From: Cyanophora paradoxa
Lineage: Eukaryota; Glaucocystophyceae; Cyanophorales; Cyanophoraceae
Length of the DNA stretch: 64,000 nucleotides
Reading direction: 5' to 3'
Assembly: GCA_004431415.1 (NCBI GenBank)
Contig: QPMI01000096.1
Span: forward strand, 140,114-204,113
Program-made: the position numbers and the translations under genes
Shown: positions 1 to 13,758 of the stretch, one piece after another
Layout of the letters: each line of letters opens with the position of its first letter
Position numbering within the stretch: the stretch's first letter is position 1
Notes under the pieces: model-generated
What the model was told of the DNA's origin: nothing
The model's database searches: none
Seen by the model: only the letters and a program-made list of their open reading frames with translations

Positions 1-48
1 AGTACTAACGTTCGCTTCGTCTGACCAAAGCTTTCTACATACGTACAG

Positions 49-3000
49 GTCCTGTACGCGGCCCCCCTGGCCAGCTACCCGCTCGGCCAGCGCCCCGCGG
101 GGCACCGCCTCGCCCTCGTCATCAAGATGAAGACCACCGAGGCGCCCCCCTTTCGATCTCTTTGGAACTATAGCTACGACTTTAACGCTCTCTTACGAAC
201 TATCGCTACGTCTCTTACGCTCTTTCTGTCGCCCGCGCAGGAGTACGCGTACTGCGAGCTGGACTTGGACGCTTCCCGCTGCAACTTCATCCTCCCCCTC
301 GCCTCGGTCCGAGAATTCGAAGTCCCTCCATCTCGCCTAGGCCTCCTGCAGCTGCCTGATCGGCTCTACATCTCTTATTTGACGCGTTGCGGTTGCGGTT
401 GCAGGTCTTGGGCGACGCGAAGCCGACGGACTTCTCGTACACGTCCTTCGCCCCGTGGCCGGCGCGGGACCCGGACGCCCGGTTCCCCCCGGCGGACCTC
501 GGCGCGTTCGAGGCGAGCTGGCCGTGGTCCGAGGCGGCGTTCGGCGAGGCGGGGAGCATGCTCGGCGCGGCCGCCGCGAGCGCCCTCCGCCCGCCGGCGG
601 ACTGCCTCGGGTCCAGCTGCCTCTCTTTCGCTCCGCAGGTGAACAAGGCCTCGCCGAAAACCGCAAAATGAATATCGATGGGTCGGGCTGTTATCGCTGA
701 TATCGATTGTGACCGGCCCCGCAGCGCTGGAGCGCCTACGCGTTTTCCGCGTGCTCCGCGGCCCAGTTCGGCCCCGTCCGGGCGTGGCCGGCGTCCGCCG
801 GCCTCTGCACCGGCGCCGCCCCATACGACTTCGCGGCGAAGGCGGCGTCCTTCGAGTACGATTTCCGCCATTTCCACGCCGCCTACGAGCGCCTCTTCTA
901 CGACACGGTGCGTCTTTCCCAATTCAAACTTCTTCCTGGCAATATATAAACCATGCGTTGACGTGCACGTGCACGCGCCGTCCGAACTGATTCGAACCAC
1001 TTCGTCGGCACCAGACCTCCGGCTTGCTGAGCGGGGGCGCGCGAGAGAGCTACGAGGCCGGGGGCATGCTTGGCAGCCTCTTCTTGTCCCGCCCAAACGT
1101 GAGCGAATTGAGAGCCCTCTCCTTTGGTATGGCTCTGAGCGGAAGCGGCCCGCACGCGCAGCCCGTCGGGAGCAACCTAAACGAGGACGAGCACCGGAAA
1201 CGGCATTTCCGCGTACAGGTAGTCTTTGATTTGTGAATCCCTTCAGCCATCTATAGATTACCGATGCGAGAACGCTAAATTTTCCGAGCCAAGTCATAGT
1301 ATCTTGATCTTGCATCCTCCGATGCGAGAATCCTTCCGTGCCGAGCCAAGATATGATCTGAACCGACGCCGTCGCGATCGCAGGCCGAGCTGGTGAGGTA
1401 CGAGGATCTCGCGGCGGCTGGCGGCAGTAGCGGCGCGGGGGGCCTCGCCGCGGGGAGCACCTACTTTTTATCTGGAACCAACTGCCTGGACTGTGCGCTA
1501 TTTGATCCGCTTCGAATTCGAATATTCTCCTTGCTTGCACTCTCTCGCGACGCCTGTACCTTCATCTTCATTTTACTTTGTGTCGCTCAGTTCACGATGC
1601 GGACCCGGAGCCCTCGTCGGCGACCTTCGAGGGCAATGAGACGCTGGCCGACGTCCGGCGCGCCTACGGCAGCCTTGGACCATTCGCGGGTCTTCTCGTC
1701 CAAGACGCCCGGGTCCGATGGGCATTAATTCAATGTTCTCTTACAGATTCGATTTAATTTACCTGCTTCTTCGAGCAGTTCGTGCCGTTCTGGGCGCGCG
1801 GGGTCGCCTTCTTCGGCAGCTTCGTCGGGTTCAACTCGACGCCGGGCGGCGCCCCCGCGGTCTTCCCCCTCCTGAAGGCCTGCTCGCTCTCCGCGGGCGT
1901 CGCCCTTCTGAAATTCGACCTCGACGCCCTCGCCCCCGCCGGGCACTCGGCCTCCGCGGGATCCGTCTACCCATCCGTCCCCTGGCCCAGGACCGACGGC
2001 GTGTTCTTCGCGGATGCCTTCCCGCCCGGCGCCTCCCTGCAGGCGGTCCGCGCGGACGGGCGGGTGGCGGAGGGCGGCCCGCTCCTCTACCACGCCTTAG
2101 TCCGAGTGCCGTTCTTCCCGACGGGCCCGTGCCCCGACGCGCTCGTCTGGGGCATGTGCCCGGGCCTTCCCATCGTCCACGTTACCGCCGTGCGCAAATC
2201 GCTTCGAACTTATTTCGTTACAAATGCTGACGCTCGCGATCGTGCCCATTATCTAGGCCCTGACGTGGGAGGTCGACCCGTCCTCGTTCACGGACGAGCC
2301 GGTGGGCGCGCGCGCCTTCCGCGCGTCCTTCGCCGCGCCGGCCTCCTACCGCACGGGCGTCGCGGTCCACTCGGCCCCGCGCATTCTCCGCACCGACGCC
2401 ATCCCTCTGGCCGACCACTGGATCGTGCGCCACTCCATTGATGACGAGCTCCGTCGCGTTTTGGGAGCAGCGAAGTTCTCATCCGCTCCTCTCTTTAGGT
2501 CCAGAACGAGCGCCACCTCCACTCGGGTCCCGGATACGGAGTGCGCCCTCCATTTTAGTTTGCCTCTACCCTTGCATTCGACTAGGGTTGAATCTCGCGA
2601 CTGGGCAGTACCTGGAGGGCCGCCTTGTGGACCCGCCGAACGGGCGATACGCCTTCTACGTCACCGGCGATCGGGTCGTCCGCCTGGCCAAGCCGGACAG
2701 CTACCGGAGCGGCATCGCAGGCGCCGTGGACGGCGAGGTGCGGATCTACGGGTCGGACGGCTGGACGGGATCGCGGAGCGAGTGGACGAGCGTGGCGGCC
2801 GCTGTGTACAAGGACGGAGCCCTCTTTGTCGTGCAGGAGGCGCGCGCGCCCCACCGCTTGTTTTCGTTGACTGCGATGCGATACCCTTAATCTCGGCGCC
2901 TGCAGGTCCACACTGCGTCGAACACGCGCGTGTTCACCTTCGCGTCGAGGACCCTGCCGAGGCCGCGCTACTCCCCGTCGAAGCGGATGGGGCGGCAGAG

Positions 3001-6000
3001 CGAGCGGGCCCCGGGGTCCCGCCTCCTCCGCCTCCAGAGCGTCAACGGCGCCTCCTTCGACGCCGCGAGCGTCGGGCTCAGCGTCATCGTTCCAACTTTC
3101 CCGGCCAACATCATTAGGTGTTTCATCATTCATTTCTTTTCATTAGTGTTCATCTAACGGGCTCTTTTCTTTTGATTTGCAGTGCAACGGTCGTGGACGA
3201 TTACTCTTCCAGTTCGGCGGCCGGCACGAGCCTCAATCTTACCGTCCCCTTTGTCGAACTACCATGGGTACGCATGCATGAGTTCCTTCTTTTTTGTGTC
3301 GAAGGATCGATATCGCTGAATTCGAATGCGAACCCTATTGCAGATCGTGTTCGTTGTCGCCGAACCGGTGACAATTATTAAGCTGCACACGCGGTGCCCG
3401 CCCGGGTTCCGCTGGAACCACGAGGTGCGCGCGGTTCGGCGACCTCGGTCGGCTTACATACAACACGCTCGCTCTCACACTATTCTCTGCGCCGTGGCGA
3501 CTGTCAGGCCGCCGTGTTCAACGGGTCGACTGCTGAAGTGGACCTCTGCATCCCTCTTCCCGCCGGTGCGCCCCAGGCCTAGGCCCCCGCACAAGCACGG
3601 ATCTATGATGGAACGCTCACTTTGCGAAAACTTGAAAACTCGCGAGCAGGGCGCGCGTCGGCAAAGGCAGGGCTGCTTCTCGACGAGGATGCCGACATGT
3701 GCGCCCGCCGCGGCCGCGCGCTCTCACCGGCTCAGCATTTCATCGAACTTTTCCGTGTCCTCGCAGCTGCACCCCGGGCTACTACAGCCCCCCGGGCTCG
3801 ACTGCGTGCCTCCCGTGCCCTAAAGGCACGGGATCGAACAACGGATCGGGCTCGTGCTATGGTTCGGCCGCCGGCGCCGTTCTTAAGCTCTTCTCTGGCG
3901 GCGTGCGCTCAATCGCGACCGCCTCGACAGACTGCCCGCAGCACACGTACTCGACGGAGGACGGAATGCCGTGCACGCGCTGCCCCGACAACCGCTTCAC
4001 GACCACGTCCCGATGGATCTTTGGTGAGGGCCGCTTTTCGAATCCATACTCCGCATATGCATTCTCACGTCCACCCCGTCAGATTGCATGCCCTGCATCG
4101 CCGGCAGTTTCCTCGCGCAGCCTGGGTCATCTACCTGCATGTCCTGCCCGTCGAACCAGGTCGGAATTCAACTAACTTTCATGATGTCGAACGGGCCGGG
4201 CTTTCGAATGTCGGATTCTGATTTCTTGTGCAGTTCTCATTGGAAGGCGCCCTTGGCCGATGTGAATTCTGTGCGCTTAGCTTGTCGCCGACTTCTCGTT
4301 TGCGGATACGACGTTTCCTGATCTATACTGCTCGTCCGCAGGCCCGTCCGGGGCGTACCCGAACCTAGCGCAGACGATGTGCGTCCCCTGCGCGGCGGGC
4401 TACTTCCAACCAGAGAGCTTCCGGCCCTGCGCGCCGTCCGTCAATTCACGCGCTTTGCTCTCTTAGCTTTCCGGCGCTCAAGCCGGTCTGCAGGTGTCCT
4501 CCGGGCCAGTTTTCTCTGGAGGGGACCTTTGGGCTCTGCTCCGACTGCCCCGCGGTAATTTCTATACAGCTGGGAGCTCGATCGAGCAATCTGACTTCGT
4601 GTGATTGCGGCACCAGGGCCAGGTGCCTACGGCGGGGCAGGACGGCTGCGAGGCGTGCCGCCCCGGTTCGGGCGCGGCCGACGGCGAGTGCGTGGCGTGC
4701 ACGACCGACCACGCGTCGCCGACGGGCAGCCCCTGCACCAAGTGCCCGGCGGGGGAGATCAGCCTGCCGGACCGCAAGCAATGCGTGAAGTGCAGCCCCG
4801 GGACGCACGAAAAGACGGAAGGGGAGGTGCGCGTTCCCTCGAGCTCGAATATGCCATCATTTTATTTGATTGTTACTTGCACCCGCCCAATACTCTCGCG
4901 CCGTGCAGTGCGCGTCGTGCCCGTTGAACTTCGTCGCGCCGTTCGAGGGCGCCGTCAACTGCACGCCGTGCGCGGCAGGAGAGGTGGCCTCTATGGACGG
5001 CAGGCTCTGCTTCCAGTGTCCGCCAGGTGCAGAAGACCGTCGGGCTTTGTATACGTAGCCAATCTCATCCGCGAGGATAACACCTGCTCTTTCAGGGACG
5101 TATCGGTCGGAGAGCATGCTGACTTGCGAGTCCGTCCCCGCGGACTCCATCGCACAGGCGGGCTCGTCCTCGCCGTCCCGCTGCCCGGAGGGGACCGTCC
5201 CCAACAGCGCCCGCACCGAGTGCAACCCGTGCCCCAAGGTGCCCTCCGAGCGCGATGCACGTCGGCCTCGAGCTGTTGTCTTTGCCTTACGAGGCGCTGC
5301 AGGGGACGTACGAACTGAACAAGGAGTGCCTTCGGTGCGAGCTCAACAGCGTCGCGGCGGATCCCGGGCGGACGGCCTGCGTGCCCTGCCCCGCTGGGCA
5401 CGTCTCGACCGCCGACTTCCAGACATGCGTGCCCTGTCCGGTGCGCATCATGTCCCGCATCATATCCCGCAGTGCGGCAAGTTCTCCGGGCGAATTATAA
5501 TGACCGGCATGCAGGGTGGCACATACAAAGGCGATGGGGACACCACCTGCGTCCCAGTTCCCGACAACAGGTGATTTAAATTGGTGTTGTTCGCAACAAT
5601 GAATCGAACCTTTTGTCTGCGCGTGCACAGCGTCGCTTCCCCGGGCTCTGCCACTTACAAGAACTGCACGGCGGGCTACGTCGCGAATCTGGCGAGGACG
5701 AGCTGCGTCGCGTGCCGCAAGGTCCGCAAATCAGATCACATTCACATCAGAACACATTGGCGTGACCGAGACGCCCGCGGCCGCCCAGGGCTCGTACCAC
5801 GCCAACGGCAGCTGCGAGCTGTGCCCGCTGCACCACGTGGCGCCCCAGGACGCAGCGACCTCCTGCGTCCCGTGCGGCCCAGGCTTCGTAGCCTCGCCGG
5901 ACCTCCAGACCTGCCTGCCGTGCGGTGTCGGTCCGCATTTCGCTCTGCTGCGAGCCCCATTCTCGGCGTATCACTTCGAGATTAAATCGAATAGTGCTTC

Positions 6001-9000
6001 TGGGGAGTTGACGTTCGAATTTGAACGATATATCCTTAATGGGTTTTGTGGTTTTGGGCAGGGACGTACCGGTCCGACGAGAACGCAACGTGCGAGCCCG
6101 CCCCGCCCCGCGCGGTCTCGGGCGGCGCCGCCGCCGCCTGGACGCCGTGCCTGCCGGGCCACGTGCCGAACCAAGTCAAGTCCGAGTGCCAGCCCTGCCC
6201 CACCGGCTCCTACCAGGTCGGCCCTAGATTTTATTGCTTTCACGTTCGTTTCGCCAACTGAACGTGACGGGCGCGACAGGTCGACGATCGCTGCGCACTC
6301 TGCCCGCTGAACACGCGCGCGTCGGCGCCCGCCAGCGTCAGCTGCGCTGAGTGCCCGGACGGGACGGTCTCCGCCCTCGACGGAGCGTCCTGCACACGGT
6401 AAATACATCTATAAGAGACAATGCATGTGGCCGCGCCGACGCCGGCGATATTCAACTAAATTAATATCGTACAACGGCACATATACAGGTGCCCTGTCGG
6501 AACGTACCGCAGCGGAAACATGACGCACTGCACGGCGGTCCCGGCGCGCTCTGCGGCCGGCGAGGGGAGCGCCGCGTACGAGACGTGCGACCCCGGCTTT
6601 GTACCGAACGCAGCCAGGAGCTTCTGCGAGCCCTGCCCCGCCGGTTCGGATGGATCCTCGCATTCGGAAATCACGCTGGGGGCCAGCGTGACGTCCCCAC
6701 AGGCACGTACCAAGCCGAGGACGCGTGCACGGTCTGCCCCTCTAACACGATTGCGAGCGCGCCCGGCAATTGGCAGTGCGAGAAGTGCGGCGATGGCTTT
6801 GCCGCCGCGATCGACAGCCAGTCTTGCATCCGTGCGCCCATTTGTTTTGCTCACGTTTGAGTGCCAGTTGCGATCGTTCTCGGCGCCTCGCAGCGTGCCA
6901 GGGCGGGTACTACCGGTACGAACCGATGCTGGAGTGCATGCCGGTGCCGGACGGCGCGGCTGCGCTCCCGGCCTCGGGGAACTACACGGCCTGCGTGCCG
7001 GGCGAGGCGCCGAACGCGGAGCTCACGTCGTGCCGGGCGTGCCCCAAGGGAACGGGCGAGTTCGGCTGGCGGTGCAGGGACTGCGCGGGCAACACGTACG
7101 CGCCCGAAGCCGGCACCGCGCAGTGCCTCGCGTGGTGCGTCCCACTGGGCCACGATCTGGCCCCTCTAGATCGTGCAGCTTATTTTCAAACGCGCGCGCA
7201 GTCCTCCCGGCCAGGTAGCGTCGTCAGACCACCAGACGTGCTCCCCTTGCCGTGCGTTGCGGCGTATAGCTTCAGTCGCCGACATCGACACCGATTATCT
7301 TTAATGCTTTCATTTGAATTTGCAGCCACCGGATCGTCCCGCTCCGTCAACATGTCCGCCTGCCAAGTAGTGCGCCCATTCTTCGAATTCGCCATTAAGT
7401 TTACCAAAAGCAGAATAAGACGTCGAGCGTTGACCTTCCCTGCAGTGCCCCTTCGGGACCTTCGCCAGCGCTCCGGGCAGGGCGCGCTGCGACGACTGGT
7501 GCGCTCGAGCTTGAGCTTGCTTCCTCCAACTGCGCCGCGATGCCCTCCGGGGCCGTACAACGGTTAATTAAAATCCCGCGGGCGCAGCCCGCGCGGAACG
7601 GAGTCGAAGAGGGACCGTTCCGGCTGCTCGCTGTGCAAGGCGGGGGTGCGCGAGAGGAACGGAACGTGCCTCCCCTGCGAAGACGGATCCGTCAGCAAGG
7701 TGCCTATAAATAACACTTGCGATTGGCTGTTGGATTTATTCGTGGTCGGCTCTCATGTTGTAATAGGTACCGGGCTCCACGGAGTGTACCCCCTGCCCGG
7801 ACGGGCACTACTCCCTTTCCGACCAGTGCGGTTTCTGCCCTTCTAGATCGCTCGCCAGCTGCGGCCTCATTTCCCGCTCCTCAGCGCGCGTTGCGAACCG
7901 TGCCCCGCTGGCACGATCAAGCCTCGGACCATGAATGTCTGCGTACCCTGCGCTCCGGTGCCCACCATTGGTTTTCGAATGTATTTCTTTCGAAAGTTTT
8001 CGAATTCCGCGCTTGGCAGGGAACGTGGGCCCCCGTCGGCACGCCGGACAAGTGCCTCTCCTGCCCGCTCGGCTCGTACTCCTCCGGAGACTCCACCAAA
8101 TGTATTCCTTGCGATAGAGGTACTTCACGAAATATTCCCGTATTTCACACAAGGTCTAATAAGCTAAAAACACGGCTTAATTCAGGCTTTTACATGGCGA
8201 ACGGGACCGACTTCTGCCAGAAGGTGATTATAAATAAACTCAACGCAGCCAGCTGAATAGCTTGCAATCGGGCTCACCCTTTCTGTCTCCGATTCGCAGT
8301 GCCCCGCGAACACGGTGGCTCCGGACGAGGGCGCCGGCGGCGCGTGCGCCCCGTGCCCCGGCGGCTTCACATCGTCGCTGGACCGCCAGATCTGCCGCCC
8401 CTGCCCGCCGGTCCGCCCTCGCCCTCGCGTTGCCCCTGCCCGCCGGCGGCCCCCCGTTTACTTTTTTGTTTAGGGCTACTACCGTCCGTCGGACGGCGGC
8501 GCGGCTCAGTGCCTAAAGTGCGGCGGGGCCGGCGTGTCCCGCTCCGCCGGCGCCGCCTCCTGTGACTCCTGGTGCGGCCGGGCGCCTTGCGGTCGGCGCC
8601 GCGCCGAGGCTTTACTTCTGCGTCGCTGCATCTGACGGCTCCTTTCGCGTTGCAGCCCCCCTGGCCAAGTGCCAAACGAAAACGGCGCCGAGTGCAAGGG
8701 TTCGCCCGTGATCACGCGTCCAACGCGTGTTCAATTCCTTTCGCCGGCCTCTAACGGTCGGCTTCAGCGTGCCCCGATGGCTGGTTCCCCGATCGCGAGA
8801 CCGGGAAGTGCCGCCTCTGCCCGCCCCGCACGACCGCGAAGTCCGGAGGTGCCGCCCTTTTCACTAGGCCTCGTGTCGAAGACAGACTCAAAATACATAC
8901 TTAATAAATTTTTTATTTCATCACACATAAAAGGTTGTGTCGATAGAACTAAATTATTAAGATCGATAAGAATTGACTCACGTAGAAATGGGTATTCATC

Positions 9001-12000
9001 AAGCCAGCGCGCGCGCGTTTGCAGAGGCAGCCTGCGCTCTCTGCCCCGCCGGGCACGTCTCCGACGCGGCGCGGACCGCCTGCCGGCCCTGCCCACCCTC
9101 CCAGTACCTTCCCCTCTCCGGGAACGCCACCCAGTGCTTGACCTGCCCCCGTGCGCACACGCCCTTCCCCGTAGCATCCTCCTTGCAATTGCCATTTCCC
9201 GTCCTCTGACTTGACTCCGCCTTGCAGAAAACTCCGTCTCCTCTTCCCCAGGATCCACCGAGTGCGCCAAGTGCGGCGACGGCTCCGTGGTCCGTCCCCG
9301 AGCTCGATCCGGCCGCCGCAGCTGATTTTGCTCCGACTGATATTGTCGTATCAGTCCGACGAGTCCGGCACCTCGTGCGTCGCCTGCGCCAAAGGTGCGC
9401 TTAACATCAAAGAAGAATAAGTCAAGAAAGGCCGTTATATAATTAACGTTCGCTGATGGCTGTGATAAAATGTTAGGGACGGCCCGGAACTCCACCCAGG
9501 ACCGCTGCATGCCCTGGTGCGGCCTTGCTCTTCTCCAAGAACCTAATCGTGCAGATCAGTTCTTGAGCTGAGCTCCCGTATACGTATGCGCAGCCCGTCC
9601 GGCTTCTACGCGCCCTCGGAGGCCTCCACCTCCTGCCTCGCCTGCCAGGCCACGCAGCTGTGGCGAGTTCGAGCCTCGCTCTCACGCAAACCACGAGCTT
9701 TAATGTAAACATGATTCTGAATCGAACCGCAGCCCCGTGGCGACGGCGGAGCCGGTGGAGGTCGTCGACTTCCGCGCGATCGTCGCGCAGAGCATCTCGC
9801 GGGCTTTCGGCCTGAGCCCGCCCGGCTCGAGCTCGAGTTCGGGATCGACCGCGGCCGCGGCCCGAGTCCGCGGCCGTCGCCTCCTGCAGGAGCAGCAGAC
9901 CGGCTTCCTCGCGCGACTGACGGGGACCGACGCGGGCGTCTCGTACCTCACCGAGTCGGTCACCCTCGACACGAACAGCGCCAACGTCACGCGCGCGGTG
10001 CCGCTGTCTCCATCCTCCCTCTCTCCCTCTCCTCTGAATCCTCGCCCGTGGCCAGGAGATCAAGAGCGAGGAGACGGCCGCGGGCCGCCTCTACGCCGCC
10101 CTCGCCCTCCTCGCCGCCGCCGTCGGCCTCCTCCTCGCCCTCGCCGGCTTCGCCCTCTGCTTCTACGTCAAGGTCCGCAAGCAAGCCTTCTTAAAAGAGC
10201 TTATAAATTATCTGTCGCTACTTAAAAGAGCAAGTCCACTTAAGCAAGTCTATAGCTACTTAAAGAGCTCATCTGTCGACGTCGCTGCATTATATTGTAG
10301 CGCGCGCCTGCGCTGCGGCTCGCTAACGCGCCCCCGGCCCGCGCTCGCTCGCTCGCTCGCTCGCTCGCGCAGCTGTCGTCGCGGTTCACGTCCGAGGCCG
10401 TCATGGCGCAGCGGCGCCTCCGGGTGAGACGTCGGTTCTACATATAAATATAACCAACTCTAGCTAGTTCTTTGATTATTTCGCTCGCCTTTCTGACTTG
10501 CCGTTTTTCGTAGATTCGCAAGCTGGACGTCTTCTACGCGGACGTCATCCGCGGGCAGCGGGCGGCGATCGCCGAGGAGCTGGCGAAGGAGGCGCTGGCG
10601 GAGCGGGCGCCGCTGGTGCCCTCCTCCGACGGGAGCTGCAGCGCCAGCGCCAGCGCCAACGCGAGCGTCTGCGCGTACCCGCACGAGCCGCCGCGGCTGC
10701 CGTCGATCCCGACGTCGACGGCCGATCCCGACAAGGGGCCGACGCCGTCGCCGGAACCGGGCGCGGGTGCGGAGCCGGCGGGGACGGTCCTGGGCGCTGC
10801 CTTCGCACTCGTGGCCGTCGGCCTCGTCGCCGTCGCCGTCGGCTACGCCGTCCTCCAATTCGTGCGCCCGTTTCCCCGTTGGATGTGGGCCCGTCTCGTC
10901 GACTAGCACTGACGGGCCCGGTCGCTCGACTAGGCACTCGCGAACTACAAGGTCATCGAGAGCCTGAACGTGGGGGCGTCCCCCTCGGAGGCGGAGATCC
11001 GCGGCCCCTTCGAGCTCTCCGTTTCCTTCGTCGGCTTCGCCGGTGCGTGCATGCAAAGGCGCCGCAGCTATCCCGGCCTCTCCGCCCCAGTTAATAATTT
11101 TGATCCGCTTCCCGACTCCTCCAGGCCCGTGCGAGGTGCGGCGGCTCAGCGACGCGGCGTCGACGTCGACCGCCCGGAACGCGACGGCGGACGGCGGTGA
11201 GCTTGAGTATATTTGTGCATGCGCGTCGTGGTCCGGGGCTCATAGAGCGCTACTTTGTTTGTCGTTGATTCGGATTCGCATCGTTCGAATTCTTATCGAT
11301 GGAGTCGCAGCGGGTGTGTACATTGCGGTCAGCGGCGTGGCGGTCGCGGTCGACGGCGCCCCGGCACCGACGGCGGAGGCGCGCTACGATGCAGCCCAGC
11401 GGAGCTGCCTGTGCGCTTCCCGGTCGAATCTTAACTAGCTTTAGACGCTTTATTCATTCTCCGTCGTCGACGACGACGACGGCGCCGCAGGGTGACGTGG
11501 CGCTGCGACGACTGCCGCCTGGCCGCGAGCGAGGCGGCCGTCGACTTCCGCCTCGTCTCCCGCCTCGCCTTCGCCGTCGCGACCAGCTACCTCGCCCGCG
11601 TGCGCTCGACCCGCCTTATAATCTGTAAACCGAAGAGCGATGTTCACGGCTTCTTTCTATGTGGGAGCAGGTGCCGAACTACGCGGCGGTCGAGGGCCTC
11701 GTCTCGCCGAGCGCCGCCGGCCAGTTCACCGTCTTCCGCGGCGTCCGTCCCGTCACGGTTCGAATTCGCCCTCTCCCTCGCGTCCATTCGCCCAATATAT
11801 CAAACACGTGCACATTGTTTCTCGCCCCATCTCTGACTCTTTCTCTCCCTGCAGGTCCCCCTCGCGCTGACGCCCGTCCACTTTGAGGCGAGCTTAGGCT
11901 TAGGCTGTAGCGCCAGAGCCAGCTCTTTAGGGTCGCAATTACCGCAGCGTGAACTGAACGCGCGGGCGCGCGCAGGACTCGCGGGACGGGTTGCCGCGGT

Positions 12001-13758
12001 ACGATGTGGCGCTCCGGCCGGCCGACAACCGCGCCGCCGAGCGCAGCGAGGCCTCCTTCGTGCGCACTGCCCACTTAGCTGCTTAACCTAGCTATCGAGC
12101 TTATATTATATTTAGCTAAAGCTCGTTCTTCCGGCCCGACTGCGCCTTCTGCAGTGCAGCTGACGCCGCGGCCGCCCGCCCCGCCGCGCGAGCGCGCGCA
12201 GGGCCTCTGCTCGATGACGCGGCCGCTCTGGGAGCCCGAGTGCGCCGGCGAGGCCGTCGTCTTCCGCCTCGCGCTGCGCGTCTCGACCACCTTCCTCCGC
12301 GTCTCCCGCGTCGAGCGGGTGAGCCTCGGGCTCGAGCTCGGGCCGGCCGCGGGGCACCCTCTACGTGACATGATATAAAGCCTCAAGCCCCCTGAATCTC
12401 ATGATCACGCGCCCCGCCAGGCGGGGTACCTGGACACGATCGCCGACGTGGCATCCCTCGCCGAGCTCGCCATCCAGGTGACACTCCGAACACAGACGCA
12501 GACACGCGTTCTTTGGATGCGTTCATAAGTCACATATATATGGAAAGATAGATGGAGATGTCGATCATCAAACGCGTTCCTTCAATTTCATATAATCATC
12601 AACTTCAAGCGCTTGCTAGCTTGGGCTCTGGATCTGCTGACCAGGACTTTGCTCACCAGGTGGGGTCGACCCTCGTCCTCGCTTTCTTTCTCGTGGCGCG
12701 CCGCGTCCCGGTCCGCCCCCCCCCCCTCTCCCCCCCGCCCCCCCTCCCTCCCCCCCCCGCCCCCCCCCCCCCCCCCCGCCCTCGCCTGCAGCTTCCGTTT
12801 CCTTTCCTAAAGGGAGAGAGGGCAGGCGTGGAGGCGGTGGCTGGCCAAGGCCGACAAGCTTAAGGACGGCTCTGCGCGAGGCGAATCCGAACGCAAGGCC
12901 AAGGGCCACGGCAAGCGCGGCGAAAGACGGTCGTCGCTGCCGCCGTCGGCGCTCTCGCTGGACTCTGTCACCGTCTTCGAGCTGGGGCCGGCCGCGTCGG
13001 CTTCGCTCGCGACCGCGACGTCGATGTCGACCGGCGAGGGCGAGGGCGGCCGCACCGGCGCCGGTACTACCGGCAGCCTCGGCCTCGCCCCGGCCGCCCG
13101 CGGCCGCCGCCTCCTCTCCGCCGACAGCCTGCTGCCCCCGCGGGCGAGCTCGGGAGCCTCGAATTCCAATCCGGCGTGCATGGCCCCAAGCGCCCCCCGG
13201 CCCCCGTCCCTCCCCCCGCCCGGCCTCTCCAGCCGCCCTCCACACCTCAGCATAGTCATCAAGGACGGCTTTGAGGTGCGGGTACCCCGCCACTGCGAAT
13301 TCGATTCGAGTCCGGCCGGCCGACCGGCGAGTGCGCAGGGCGCGCCCTGGGGGCCCCTTCCGAGGCGGCCGGCGCACGCGTCCCGCAGCGCCCCTTGCTC
13401 CCCTCCCACAGAGCCCCTCGCCGCCGCCCGCGGCCCCCAGTCCCTCTCGCCCCTCTCGAGCTGGCCCCCCGCCAGCCCCTTCACCCACCAGCCCATCCGG
13501 TCCCCTTCGGCCATCGACCTCGGCTCGCGATCGCGCCCCTCCTCTTCAAATCCGACGGGGCCGGACGGGGCGGACCGCCTGTCGGCCGTCACCGGGAGCC
13601 TGCCCCGCGCGCGGTCGCGGTCGGCGGGCTCCGCGGACTCTGCCGCGCTGCGCATGCGGTACGGCCTCGGGATCGGTCCCGGCGCCTCGCTCGGCGTCCC
13701 CTCGCAGCCGCCGCCACCCCCGCGCGGCGGCCGGCCCACCCTGCCGCCGCACGGATAG
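49..13758 (+). CDS. Giant Cys-rich (ephrin-receptor/GCC2-GCC3-like) membrane protein, 5' partial
   Basis: Receptor-like surface protein whose beginning lies left of the window; the first visible exon follows an acceptor at 46-48. Exons up to about 3.3 kb encode an unrecognised ectodomain, for example the exon at about 721-908 and the one starting near 1780. From about 3.39 to 9.65 kb runs a long series of Cys-rich modules with the recurring pattern CxxCPxGxxxxxxxxxCxxC, the signature of ephrin-receptor-like/GCC2-GCC3 repeats in protist surface proteins. A membrane helix is encoded near 10.10-10.17 kb (Leu/Ala-rich, ending FALCFYVK), another near 10.79-10.86 kb and a third near 12.43-12.71 kb (TIADVASLAELAI joined to STLVLAFFLVARR). 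The remainder is a Ser/Pro/Arg-rich tail ending in TAG at 13756-13758. Introns mostly begin GTGCGY. The ligand is unknown and there is no kinase domain. Joining into a single gene rests on continuous same-strand exons without an intervening start or terminal region. Confidence 0.72.
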